From positions 372,001-436,000 of the forward strand of contig JAHLKD010000005.1 in NCBI GenBank assembly GCA_025526935.1: a stretch of 64,000 nt of DNA. The letters are read 5' to 3'. A program made the position numbers and the translations under genes. The stretch's first letter is position 1. Each line of letters opens with the position of its first letter. The notes beneath the pieces are model-generated. The model was not told where the DNA came from and ran no database searches. It was given only the letters and a program-made list of their open reading frames with translations. This DNA comes from Cladochytrium replicatum. Lineage: Eukaryota > Chytridiomycota > Chytridiomycetes > Cladochytriales > Cladochytriaceae. Shown piece by piece: positions 1 to 11,528 of the stretch.

Positions 1-641
1 TGGTCGGAAAAAAAGTGAATGGTGGCGGCACTGGTACTCACGAAAAAAGCAATGCAGTGTAGTATGCAGGTGAAATCGATATTTGCGTGTTTTATCGCAA
101 TCTGTTTCCCAAACATGCCCTTATGTTGTTTGCCACCACAGCTGTGTGACGTCGTCCAGCTTATCGAATGAGAAGCTCATGGCAAAAGAGAAAGTGGTAT
201 TGAGGCACCGAAGAAGAATTTGCATTTAACTCTGTTGAGCGGGAACCACTGCCCACTGGGCTGAGAGCCCCGCAACACAAACATGTCGATTTGGAATAAA
301 CTAGTTTATTCAAGCATAGAATACCGTGGAGTGGAAGGTCAATTTGTCCTTACCGTTCGCTCAGCCAACTTATGTATTCCACTTCCAATTCCCACGGTAG
401 TAGCCTCGCCACACCAGCAAAGTTGTCTCATAGGAGACATCAGCACCAGCTGAGCACAACAATATCGGGCGGGTGTTGAAAGACAGCGCCGACACATATC
501 TCGTCGCATTTGCTGTTGGTTTTTGCGCTGCTTTGTTTCGCACTGAATTGCACTGCGGTTTTGATTGAACTTTTGCTATTTCGTGCGTCGCACGTTCGCT
601 TTTTCCATAGTCAACGTTCCCAACTGCCACTCCTCGCTCGA
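1..641. other. intergenic, upstream of first gene
   Basis: No gene can be supported here. A minus-strand 86-codon frame at 370-630 lacks family resemblance and overlaps the 5' side of the next gene. The stretch probably holds the promoter and 5' UTR of the kelch/SH3 gene that starts at 642. Confidence 0.5.
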
Positions 642-3310
642 ATGAAGTCGTTACTCTGCTTAGCCGCTATTTTATTTTTTGTCGCTGTTGTCGAGGCTCG
701 CGGTGCAGATAACGGACCCAGACCACTTCGACCGCATCACTTACATCCACCTCCGTCTGCACATCACTATTCGTCGCATGCTCATATTCGCCATCACCAT
801 GGTCGACCGCCAATTCGAGCGGAAGAGCTAGATCCCTCCCGATATCGCTCTCCCGCTAGATCATTTCATAGTCACCTACATCAAATACATGTTGGAGAAT
901 CGGCACGATATCACCGACCGTTAGATAATCACCAGTCAATTTCGGAATCGCATGAGCGCACTTCTAAGCTGATTGTTATCCACGGACAATACTGGCCAGG
1001 ACGAGTTCATGCGAGCCAGCTCAGGCCCCAGGGTGCAGATGGTGCTACTCCTCTTGCCGATCGTGGAAGCGTTACTTGGAGAATGTTTCCCGGAATTGTC
1101 TCCTTTAAATATGGAGTCTTGGTGATTGGTGGGCTTACAACGGATCAGAGCACAGGTAATAAACATTGCATGATTGATACACTGATGTGCTCACGAAGAT
1201 TTGCAATTCAGTCGATCCTTCGATCTATATCTTAAATGTTACAACAGTAGGTCGCCAGGCTGTTACAAGCGGTTTGGCACCCGGAAGTCCGTTTGTTGGC
1301 CAGAGCTGTGTTGACGATCCGGGCCGCTCGAGGATATATTGCACTGGTGGATGGTCGAGTGCGGGGAATGCTTCTGCGAGCAACGAGATTCGCATCTTGG
1401 AGTATGGGAACGGGAACTTGCAGTGGAAAGTTTCGAGCATCCCTCTACCGGCACTTTTGCGCCGTGGACTGCACAGTTCCGTCATACTGGGACAGTATCT
1501 TTACTTAATTGGTGAGTTTTAATGTACTCTCAAACATGCAAATAATAAACATTTTTCGAAGGTGGAGTGAACTGTCTTTCGTGTGCCCCACGCGTCGCAT
1601 TGTCACTTGCGCAGACCCAGCGAATCGATTTGAATACACCGACCTATAACGTCACTAGAATTTTTTCTTCCACAACCGGACCTGCCGTGCAGTCACTAGG
1701 AGCAGTTTTCGCTGGTTCCTGTGTCGTTCCCACGTCATCTAATTCCGGTCTTCTCGTTGGAGGCTATGACGGCCAGCTTCCTGGCACACTCAACCAAAAT
1801 GTCCTCGTAGAGTTCCGACCAGATGCGACTGATCCTGCCGAAGTATTCACCGTGCCCACAGCGTCGGGGACGGGTCCTGATCCAAACTGGGGAATGGGTT
1901 GTGCAGTGAACAAAAACTTGACCAAATTGGCAGTGGCAGGAGGGTGCCAACAGGGAATAGGCGGAAGCTATATTCTTACGCTAGGTCCCAATTCGTCGAT
2001 GATTTGGCAGGCTGCATCTGGCAGTGGGCCAAGTGTGCGGTGCGGGGCGGCGGGAACCACTTATGGAGAGTACTTTGTCATGGCAGGGGGTCTGGTCAAC
2101 AATCCCACTGGGTTCGCACGTGCACAGGGCTCGGATATGTACTTTATGTCTCTTGCTTCAAGCAGCTGGGCAATCACCGAACCTGCGACATTGGTGCAGG
2201 CGGAGTCTATTTCGAACCAAGGAACCGAATCAACAAACCCATCTCCTGCCCCATCGACCACAGTTCTCGCCTCCGCACCAAGCCCATCATCGCACACGCA
2301 GGGAACAGTGATCACTCTGTCGGTTGTGTTTGGTGTTGCAGCATTGGCTATTTTCGGAGGTCTTGGCTTTGTTTTATACAAGAACGTACGGAACTACGGC
2401 AGAAGTCGCTACCCGAAAGTTCCCGATCACTCGATGTTGCTCGAGGCGGATCTGCCGGATGAAAAGTATATATACACTGGAAGCGTTCACTCTACTGACC
2501 CGAGTGTCACCGCTGGGAACATGGCTGCCGAAGGAGGTACTTCGGATTCGTACATGGTGGTCGGATCACCCGTAATCACCCAGAACCCGCAGAATATGGT
2601 TGTTGGTTCACCAGTGATGACACAGGATGGGCAGCTCGTGCTTGTGTCTGATGCTGGATATGGCCCAGTCACAGGAGGGATGGTTCTTGCAGCAGCTCCA
2701 GTTATGGTCCAGCCACAGCAGCAACAGCCCATAATACCCCGGCAAAACATCAGACCTGTGTTTAGTCCTCCAGATCCGCCTAAAACCCCTCCTCCGGATT
2801 CTCCGACAGACTACCCGCTTTCGACGAAACTGACCATTGACGAGGTCTGGAGAACTTTCTCGAGGGCTCGGGATAGCGGTGCGGAGGGTGGGTATCCAAG
2901 ACGTGCTGAGAGCATTATTGGTCAGCCGGATTTGTTCAAATACGAGGATGGTGCGAATGAGGGAGGAGGACCATCAGGCACATCCGGTAGACAGGTCGAA
3001 TCGCGTAAGGATACAGTTGCATCGGATGCGTCTACGGAAGCGGATAGGAGAACACTTGCGGCTACGGAAGACGTGGTACAATTCAGAGTCGGGATTGCAC
3101 ATGTGCCAAGAATGTCTGATGAGCTTGAACTGCATGTTGGAGATAATGTGACGGTGGTCAAGGTGTACAAAGATGGATGGGCACGGTGAGTACGCTTAGA
3201 TCTTTGTAAATCGACTGCTGACATTGACATTCAACAGTGGTGTGAACTTGAGGACTGGACACACAGGCGCATTCCCGCTGTTTGCGGTAGAGTTTGTCGG
3301 AGATAAGTAA
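642..3310 (+). CDS. kelch-like ectodomain, single-TM, SH3 protein
   Basis: Predicted type I membrane protein of about 836 aa. Exons are 642-1155, 1212-1511, 1562-3185 and 3238-3310; phases join cleanly at all three introns (50-56 nt). The start at 642 gives a signal peptide (MKSLLCLAAILFF). Next comes a histidine-rich stretch (about residues 25-105), then about 400 residues with galactose-oxidase/kelch-type blade signatures (GGLTT, YLIGG, LLVGGYDG, AVAGGC, VMAGG). One TM helix lies near residues 520-545. The cytoplasmic part is low-complexity and P/Q-rich, and the last 60 residues form an SH3 domain (ELHVGDNVTVVKVYKDGWAR, then G(V)N..TG..GAFP..FV). The SH3 is completed only by splicing the last 73-nt exon. 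The architecture suggests a cell-surface receptor or adhesion protein that recruits Pro-rich partners; ligand unknown. Confidence 0.85.
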
Positions 3311-3999
3311 GTCTGATTTTCGAGGGAACTCTCGTGGAGGAGTGTACAGAACCTATACGACATAACTTCTTTTCCAACTTCTCCGTTTTTCGGTGGGTTG
3401 GGTAGGTGGTTATGTAATTAATGACAATCAATAAATGGTATCAACCTTCATCGGGTGTATCACAAAAAATTTTCTGTTGAATTATGACCTCCGCTGACGA
3501 AAAGCATTGAATCGCTCGGAAGGCCTAAATGATCCTTATGAAATTACTCGTGCGATCAGATTCATCCTCGGGCAAAGTGGGAGCAGCGGAGAAGCAGTTT
3601 GCTGATCTATGATCCAATCAGTGTTCAACAGACCAGACTACGCGGACAAACGACGCATGCTTTCGTTTAAGTTTGCGCCGTCAGCCAGGTCAATGGAAGC
3701 ACATTCTGAACAGCTCGTGCAGCAAATTAGCAAATTGCAGGCATCAATCCACCTCCAATCCCTCTCTCTATCATCCTCTCTATCAATTTAGAGCAAAGTC
3801 TAGCACCAAAAGATAGAGACTGGGCTATTGCAAAGGGTCTCCAGTGTTGCCCTTAGCACAAATTGCTAGAACCTGCTAGGAGATCGCTTTTTTTGTCCAA
3901 AATCGCTTTGTCCTGTGCACTCTCGGTGGGGACAAATTTTGTTGGTGCATTGAGGTTTAAAAAGCGTTCCACATTCACCGGGCAATCAGAAAACCAACA
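3311..3999. other. intergenic
   Basis: Between the SH3 gene and the first seven-TM gene. A 60-codon frame at 3609 has no recognisable content. I see no RNA gene or repeat. Confidence 0.5.
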
Positions 4000-5156
4000 A
4001 TGCTCCCAACGCCTCCTCCGCGAGCGAAAAGCCCGTTTGGAACCCCAGCAATCTCAAGTTGTGATAAGTTCAGACACAACTAACCATCTCGTTAGTATTT
4101 CCATTAGATGCATTTACTGCGTCGCAATTCTCGACAATGCTGGCAATGGTACCTTCTTCTTACCTGATCCACGGCCAACTTCGCTCAAAATTGCATAATC
4201 TCCAGGTTATCAGCCTTGTTCTCGCGCGGCGATACAGCATTTTGACCAACAAGTTCAAGGTCAGTCTAGCAGAGATCATCAGGCCTGAATTCATTTCGCG
4301 CGAATCTCTGGCCAGCCTTATCCAAGTTTACATTTTTGGTAAGCTCACGAAAAATGACCGAGGGATCACTGAAACATTCCGATCCCCTCAATTAGGCAAC
4401 CCTTCTTTCTATCATCACCGTCTTGTTTTTCGAGCTCAGCAAAGTATTTGCGACCACTGGTGCAACTCACAATGCTGCCGAGGTTGCTATTCTGATTCTG
4501 CTGACGCGCAAGGATGGGTAAGCTAATCTATCACAATATCACAACACTGCGAGGCGTACACTCACTTCGCTGGTGTCAGATACAAGATTATGTTCCCAAT
4601 CATTTTACCCTACCTGGCATTCGTGTGGGCGTTCAGCAACGCGGCACCGTGGCCGGTCGATGCCTTGTTCTTCAAGTTCCAGGGCTTGATCAGCGATTTT
4701 CTGCTCTCTTTTTATTTTATTCGCCTGTATCGTGCCAATCGGTCGCAGCACGCCAATTCAGCTTCTGACGAACAAGCGCTGCTCAACGAAGAGGAATCCG
4801 ACAAGGATCACAACGACAGCCCATTACACAAGCGAATCTGGCTTTTGATTATAGCTTCCTTTTTGCACATGATGGGAAACGTGTTGGTCACATTTAGTCC
4901 CAGCTTTGAGGCTAATTTGGCATTCGTTGCCACATACTTTGTCACATTCCCGCTCTATGGACTCTTTGGTAAGTTGGGGGGGATTTGAACTTTGGGAGTG
5001 TGAATACTAATTTCAGTATGTCAGTGTGCTCCCTAGGTACGAAAGATCATATTGTTCGATTCCACAGCACTCCGATCAAAGAAGTATATTTTTTTCTTAG
5101 TTGGATTTTTACTTTCAGGAGTGGTTATCGTTTATGCTGTTAAATCCGTATCTTAA
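4000..5156 (+). CDS. seven/eight-TM protein, paralogue A
   Basis: Multi-pass membrane protein of unknown family, recognised by exon-for-exon similarity to the minus-strand gene at 7413-8612. Proposed exons: 4000-4060, 4096-4148, 4206-4338, 4396-4517, 4580-4968 and 5025 to the stop. Shared blocks are FPLDAF, LIQVYI, HNAAEVA.LILLTR.DG, APWP.DA.FFKFQGLISDFLL and TFSPSF. Hydrophobic segments number about seven, plus one C-terminal. Two places need one T fewer to keep the frame of the paralogue: the T-run at 4333-4337 before the third intron, and the 7-T run at 5089-5095. As written, the last exon ends at 5141-5143 with an unrelated tail; with one T fewer it ends SVS-stop at 5154-5156, matching the paralogue's AFS-stop. 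It may therefore be a recent pseudogene or carry homopolymer errors. Confidence 0.6.
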
Positions 5157-5336
5157 CAAATGGTTAGAATGGCTTTCACTGTGAAATATACAGCATTCCC
5201 ACGCCTACCCAAAAGGATAAATTACGCAGGTAGATTTTTATCGATAACAATTTTTATCCACAAGCAACAAAACTGAGTTGCAAACTTAAATTGTTGGCAA
5301 CGAATAGAGGTTGGTCGGGCGACTTCTCGGATATGC

Positions 5337-6628
5337 ATGGCATTGAAACTTGTTCTGCACTATAGAACCCTAGACAAGCTTAGAACACTAGCAATGGCAA
5401 CAGCGAATACCTGCACCACTTCCATAGATACAGGTTTCGGTTTGCAATGCAAGAACGCCTGTGGGACCAGAAGCATCCGTTGGACTTGCGGACCGACTTC
5501 CGCTACCGTCTGCGGCACCTGCTTCTGTAACAATGTGACGACGCTGACATTCCCTTGCCCGGGTGTCGCTGCGTCGAGCACTCTCAGTGTCCCACTTCCT
5601 CGCACATCCACTGTTGCGGGCGTTATTCCTCCTGCATCCTCAGCAGCGACGCTTGCTACAACCACGTCTGCTCCTGGATTATTGTCACCGCCCGATGCCG
5701 CTGCGACTTCAAGTGCTGCGACTGACTTGAACCTTCCCGGCACTGGCGGTAGTGTGGATGAATGTTGACTGTGTGGTAACTTCTAAGTCTCATTTCAATT
5801 GTAGACAATGGAAGCGGCAATGGACGCACGGGGAATGTGTTAGACTCGGGTTCCAGCTCTGGTGGTCCGAACATTCCTGTCATTGCAGGAAGCATTGCTG
5901 GAGGTATTGTTCTTCTCGCATGCGTTGCTGGGCTGCTCTGGTACCGTAAATCTCGCAAGGAGAGCGATCTCCACGCGGGTTGGCGCTCATCGGTCCGTTA
6001 CGAGGATACTTCCTACGGCCGCCACGCGAAGAAGTCGGGGGGTGGCTCGACCGGTATGGTTCAGATGGCTCAGATGTTCCCCGAGGAAGATAAGAGGTAC
6101 ATGCCCCAACCCGCTGTAAATGCCGACCATTTCTACGGTGCGAACGGCGTGCCTACCCCTGCCCCTGCTTATGCGCCCGCCCCTGAACCCGTCGATGCCG
6201 ATGCGATACCTTATGCCTACGCCGCTTACTCTGAGTCGCCGGTCCCGGTCCAGCAGATGGCCGCTACCCCGCAGGCTCCGGCTCCTGTTGCAACTCAGCA
6301 GAACCAGAGCCAATACTACTACCAGCAGAACTACCAGCAGCAGAGCTACGATAACTACGCGAGCTACGACTACCAGCGTGACTATTATGCTGCTCCTCCT
6401 CCACAGCAGCAGCAGCAGTCGCCAGCTCCAGCTGCACCAGTGGCAACGATCCCAGATGCGTCTGCCTACAACCCTGGACCGAGCTACGAGCAGAACCATG
6501 GTTACTATGCCCAACCTCCGGCTCAGGCTCATGGCCCCATCAGTCCCACTACTCAGGCTGCACAAACTTTCGAAGATATCCGCAGCAAGTACGCTAGCGT
6601 TTATTCTGTTGCTCCTGGTCGTCAGTAA
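5337..6628 (+). CDS. Cys-rich single-TM protein, Q/Y/P-rich tail
   Basis: Two exons (5337-5748, 5805-6628) joined in phase give about 411 aa. The N-terminal ectodomain has about nine cysteines within 60 residues (CTT, QCKNAC, WTCG, VCGTCFC, PCPG), then a Ser/Thr/Ala/Pro stalk fit for O-glycosylation. One TM helix follows (IPVIAGSIAGGIVLLACVAG) with a basic stop-transfer YRKSRK. The cytoplasmic tail of about 210 residues is rich in Q, Y, P and A (QYYYQQNYQQQ; a run of five Q). No clean signal peptide follows the first ATG, and a second in-frame ATG lies at 5394, so the true start or a missing upstream exon is uncertain. It lies between two inverted paralogous multi-TM genes. No known family recognised; the plan resembles a wall-stress sensor (inference). 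Confidence 0.7.
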
Positions 6629-7412
6629 GCGAAACGCATGTTTGAGATTAGAGTGATCCGCAGTCCGTGAACGAGAGCAACGAAATGCGGTCTTTGACTG
6701 GCTTTGTCCATTGTTTTACTTTTTAACCCACATGAATTGTGTCACTGATAGTTTTGCAATCTGGCTTTGTGTCTGCTTCCGCTGTACGCAAAATCTTGGA
6801 AGTGTGCGCATTCTTATTCATATCTTGCGGAATACATACACATTGTTGACTACCTTGCTCTTTCCTGTTACATTTCCAAGCTGCTTAGTGTCATGATTCC
6901 TCCGAGATCATCGATCTAATCCTGTTTGCGCTGGGAACATCTGCGTCGGGCCCAAATTGGCTTTTCGATGTGCTCATATTTTGCAAGGGAGTCGGTGCAA
7001 CGACAACTGTCCGCCTCACTACCAAGTTGGATTCACAGTGCACGTGGACTTATCCATGTGTTTCGACTCTTCGATCGAAATCGAGTTCCCGGGATCCATT
7101 CACTAACGTTGCGATGAATTGTGCAAGCGAGAAGGGCCACATTGCGGTGCTGCCTGGTGGAAGACAAGCATGCTCCCACTGAGACACAGCGAGGTTGCGA
7201 TGGACGTTGCTAGCAAGGCAGGGAAAGCCAGTGTACTAGAGTGGTCCGATAAAAACTAGTGGTGAAAGCTCATTAATTGAAGTCCACGATCTGCAGCATC
7301 CTTAGAAGGATCCCGAGCACAGCAAACACACATCCACTAAACAGGTACGATACATAAAAATTGGTACTACATTGTCGAACAAATGAAGGAAATCACCACA
7401 GTTATTGACTTC
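6629..7412. other. intergenic, convergent gene ends
   Basis: Lies between the 3' ends of the Cys-rich TM gene (+) and seven-TM paralogue B (-). Only short frames without coding character; no repeat or RNA gene seen. Confidence 0.5.
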
Positions 7413-8612
7413 TTAAGAAAAGGCTTTCGCGAAGGCATATCCAACCGAGCCTGCTGACAAAACAAACGCAGCCAAGAAGTACCACAATTCTTTCGTTGGT
7501 GTGCTGGGGAATCGAATCATATGATCTCGAGGTCCAAGCGTGAAAACTGCATACAACATGATTGAACATTGAATTTAAAGCAACCGACATTGGAGCTGGA
7601 GAACATACCAAAACATCCATAGAGAGGAAAAGCGATCGCATAGCTTCCAATAAAGACCAAAAACGCCCCAAAGCTCGGACTAAATGTAGCGAACAAGTTT
7701 CCGGCTGTGTGGAATGCGGAAGCCAAGACCAAAAACATGATGCGTTTGTATACGGGACCTTCGTACTCGTCGTCTTCTGAGAGGCACTCTTCTGAAAGAA
7801 AGGCTTCTCGCTCTGGCGTGGGATGAAAATGATGGTACCTGTTGGCCAGGTAGAGACGGACTGTGCAGAAGAATAGAAGGAAATCACTGATGAGACCCTG
7901 GAACTTGAAAAATCCGGCGTCGAATGGCCACGGCGCTGCAGTGCTGACGGCCCACACAACTGGAAGGTATGCAAGGATAATGGGGTACATTATCATGGGC
8001 CTGCAACGCAATGAAGTGAGCCGCGAACTTCCGCGTATTCGCTTCTTACCCATCCGTGCGCGTCAGCAAAATGATAAGAGCCACCTCAGCGGCATTGTGG
8101 AGCGCACCTGCCATTGCGAACATCTTGCTCAAGTCAAAGATCAACACGAAAACCGCTGAGATGATCGTTGCCTTTTTTATTTTGTTAATTGATGGGGATT
8201 CAACAATTTTCTTTTGCGCTCACCATAATGTAAACTTGGATGAGGTTCATCAACGGTACTCTGGGAATGTAATCGTCACTTATGACACTGGTATCAACCA
8301 GGCTCATTTTCTCTCGGTTATGGAAAAGGCTGAATCGCTTTGCCAGGCTGAGACCGAGAATCTTGAGTTGATAGTGAAGTTAGCCTAAAGTTGATTCCAA
8401 GTTCAAGAACCGTCGGTACCATTGCCAGAATGATCGCAATCAAGGATGCAATGAAGCCATCCAGGGGGAACACTGGAAGTTGACTGATCAGACACGGTTC
8501 AGAGGACCTCAATTGTTCCTAATTTACCAGGATCTTCTGGCCTCCATGCTGGTAGACCGAGGATGCCAGTTGCTTGAGGAGGAGGAGACGATAACGAAGA
8601 CAAAGAAAGCAT
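7413..8612 (-). CDS. seven/eight-TM protein, paralogue B
   Basis: Minus-strand paralogue of the gene at 4000-5156 with the same intron positions. The frame is open throughout when spliced: exon 1 ends at 8528 (PEDP), then FPLDGFIAS..ILAM, ILGLSLAKRFSLF..LIQVYIM, ATIISAVFVLIFDLSKMF..NAAEVA, the long exon MYPIILAYLPVVWAVSTAAP..FQGLISDFLLFF, and a last exon beginning VFTLGPRDH and ending AFAKAFS-stop at 7413. About seven TM helices plus a C-terminal eighth are predicted. The intron after ILAM has a good branch site (gctaac). An in-frame upstream ATG at 8684 would lengthen the N-terminus; 8612 is chosen because it lines up with the start of paralogue A. No known receptor or transporter family is recognised. 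Confidence 0.7.
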
Positions 8613-8885
8613 CTTGGAAACGTGGATTTTCGAAAGCAGAGAAAGTGGTTGAATCCTTGTTGTCGCCCTGATTGATAGGATCAAATTTCACCTCAAAGAC
8701 ACCAACTCACCATATTATTAATCAACAACATTCCATTCATTATGTCTTTTTAAGACACAGGAAAGTAAAATAGTTTGAGACGCAAAAGACAGCAGTAAAA
8801 CTATGTTGCAGTTTATTATGGTGCTCGTAATGAAGTTTGAGGGCAGTCAAAACTGGCGTATATTCACGGAAAGGTTGCTGAATAA

Positions 8886-9425
8886 TCAAGAGCTTCGATT
8901 CCGGTTGCGCAAGGCAGCAGGAATGGACTGGAGCTGATCAAACTCCTGCTTGGTTGCAATTTCCTTTTCGACCTGGGTGATGTATGGAGAGAGGTATGGA
9001 ACGTCCTACGGAGAGGTCAGGAAAGCTCAATAATTAGGATGAACATCAGAAATATAAATATTAGTTGCCTCTTCTGGCTTAGTCCAAAGCTCCTTCGGAA
9101 GCGGCTTCTCTGTAGCAGACGCCTGGAACATACGGCGAATACGGAAGAGGCGTTCCTGGAACTCCTGAGGAGGCAGACGGCGGAGCGCCTCGATCATGAT
9201 CGAGTTCTCCTCGGGAATCAGGTCGTCATAGAGCACACCTTTAATTCATCATTCATCATTAACCGGGTGTTAAAAATGGTAATTCATCAGAAAATGATAA
9301 CGGCGGGTAGTCTGTTCTCTACACCAACCTTTCTGGCGGTAACCCATCTGTGTAGACCAGAATGCTGACAAGTTCTCAATGTTTTTGGTGCTCTTAGCAG
9401 CCTTGAATGCTTTAAGGAGCGACAT
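8886..9425 (-). CDS. QCR7: ubiquinol-cytochrome c reductase subunit 7
   Basis: Complex III subunit 7 (14-kDa subunit; inner mitochondrial membrane, bound on the matrix side next to cytochrome b). Three exons (9425-9329, 9238-9069, 9005-8886) give 128 aa, the family's usual length. Conserved blocks are YDDLIPEEN, EALRRLP, ERLFRIRR, LPKELWTKPEEDVPYL and PYI..VE.E. The KPEE|DVPY junction forces an intron at 9006-9068 that begins GCAACT and ends GTAG, so it is a GC-AG intron; no GT donor nearby keeps the frame. The first intron (9239-9328) is ordinary GT-AG. Divergent from the P450 gene that starts 303 bp away. Confidence 0.93.
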
Positions 9426-9728
9426 CTTCCTAGAAACATCAATTTGCACATATTAGTACTGAATTCAAACATGCACAATATTCTCTCTCCAACAGCTTCC
9501 AGCACATCCAGAGTTCGACCTCCACACCCACCACGATCAGCTATTCGACCACTGCTCAGCCACATCCTACTCCTCCCGATCATGGATGGGTGGCTCTTCT
9601 TGATATTAGGAAGGGAGAAGTGCATTCAACATGAATCAAGGACAACGGAGGCATGCATGTGTGTAATGGGCCATTTTTGTACTTCCAGCCCTTTTCTGCG
9701 TAAGTTCCACCTTGTGAGTGGTGGGCTT

Positions 9729-11528
9729 ATGAACGTAATGGTTATTGCTGGACTTCTTGTGGGACTGATCCTCATTGCATTTCTGCGCTGGCGAAAACGT
9801 CCCATCGGCAGCTGGCCAAAGATACACCAATCGATAAAAGTCCAAGATGATTTCCTGCCTATCGTTGGCCATCTTCCACGCATTCTAAGGAACATCCCTG
9901 TCCGACATGATATCATTGCCGAGCAATACCGCAATTCCTCGGTCACTGATGCGGTTCTTGTGCCTTTTTCGCCTCCATTTATTCGAATCAAGAATCCAGC
10001 GCTTCTCGAATTCGTACTCAAGACCAAATTCGAGAGTTTTGAAAAGGGGGATCAGTTCAAAGAGATTATGCACCCGCTTCTGGGATCCGGTATCTTCAAT
10101 TCTGATGGAGAGACGTGGAGAAAACAGCGGAAAGTCGCATCTCATATCTTCAACGCGAAAAACTTCAGAGAGCTTGTTTCGGTGGTGTTTAAGAAGGAAA
10201 TGGAAATCTTTGGCGATGTGCTTTCGAAAGCTGCTGATAATGGTTCTCCTGTTGATTTGCACGACCTCTTCTTCAGGTTTGCTTTGGCTAGCAGGAAAGA
10301 CATTTGTTTTGCTGATATGAACAACTATAGATTCACACTGGACAGCTTTGCAAAGCTCGCGTTTAGCGTTGACCTTAACACCATGGCAGGCGAGAAGCAG
10401 CTTCCGTTTGCGTTAGCCTTTGACTCCTCCCAGAAAGCTCTTTCGATCCGTCACATTGTGAGTTAAGTTTGAATATGGCGGATGTAGTGCAATGGACTCA
10501 TTTGGATCTCAGTGGGCACTTTGGAAATACACTGAGCCTAGGCAGGTTGGGGAGGATCTGAAACTTATCCGAGACTTTGCCAGAAAGCTCGTCCGCGACT
10601 ACCGCAGCGGAGCCAAGGTTGACTCAAACTTCCATCACGGGAACATCTTGCAACTGTTCATCGAACACGCCGACACTCATAAAGAAGAGATTTCAGATGA
10701 AGAGCTTGTAGACCACGTTCTCAACTTCGTCATCGCAGGTTTGTGCTCTGCTGTTCGGTCGCCACACTTTCTTAGTGCACGTGGGAAAATGAACCAGGTC
10801 GCGATACCACAGCCCAAGCACTTTCATGGGCGTTTTACAACCTTTCAAAGTACCCTTCTGTTTGTGAAAAGCTCGTTGCAGAAATCGATTCTTCCAACGT
10901 GAACGCTGATCTTTCTTACGAGACGCTGAAAGAATCCTTCCCGTACGCTCATGCGGTGTTCATGGAAACTCTCAGGCTTCACCCTTCCGTTCCGTTCAAC
11001 GTTCGAACTGCAGTTCGGGATGAGATGCTTCCAGACGGCACATTCGTACCAAAAGGTGCAACAATAGCTTGGTCTTCATATGTAACATTATTTTTTCTTC
11101 AGTTTTGGGAACCATTCTTAAATTTTATCAGGCATTTGGTCGGTTGGAGCAAATTTGGGGCGGGGATGCGATTGTGTTCCGACCTGAGCGATGGACAGAA
11201 GACCGGGTCAACCCAAGCGAATTCGTGTTTCCTGCTTTCCACGGTGGACCTCGAATTTGTCTTGGAAAGCGCCTCGCTACTATTGAAGGTGACTTTTCGG
11301 CTTTAAATTTTGGACGAGGTGTTGATCTTCTTTTTGCAGCTACCTATGTGATCGTTTCGGTTTTGAAAATATATAAGATCAAGGTGAGCAACCTCTCTGA
11401 TGTTACATGTAAGTGATCCTCCATGCGATGTACATACTGTCGTATGTTGATCCCACCAAATAGATGGCCAATCCATTACGTTGCCGATGCGGAGCCCCCT
11501 CATTTGCTCGGTGGAGCACCGTGGATGA
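9729..11528 (+). CDS. cytochrome P450, CYP52/CYP63-like
   Basis: Membrane-anchored P450, probably a fatty-acid or alkane omega-hydroxylase. Seven exons: 9729-10276, 10331-10457, 10513-10738, 10798-11081, 11132-11288, 11340-11408, 11464-11528. Order: N-terminal anchor (MNVMVIAGLLVGLILIAFL), helix C WRKQRKVASHIFN, DLFFRFTLDSFAKLAFSVDL (formed by splicing), I-helix AGRDTTAQALSW, K-helix ETLRLHP, FRPERW, and heme loop FPAFHGGPRICLG with the Cys ligand. The C-terminus SITLPMRSPLIC is reached only by the last intron. GRDTTA, GRLEQIWG and FHGGPRICLG fit CYP52/63/704-type clans. The intron at 10277-10330 is 54 nt without an in-frame stop, so unspliced mRNA would still be translated through. Confidence 0.9.

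Noticed and set aside
5987-6565. 192-codon minus-strand frame opposite the Q/Y-rich tail
   Set aside because: Arg/Leu/Val-rich product typical of the antisense of low-complexity coding sequence; no introns, domains or start context.
9444-9728. In-frame upstream extension of the P450
   Set aside because: The extension lacks P450 similarity, and the ATG at 9729 gives a proper N-terminal membrane anchor.
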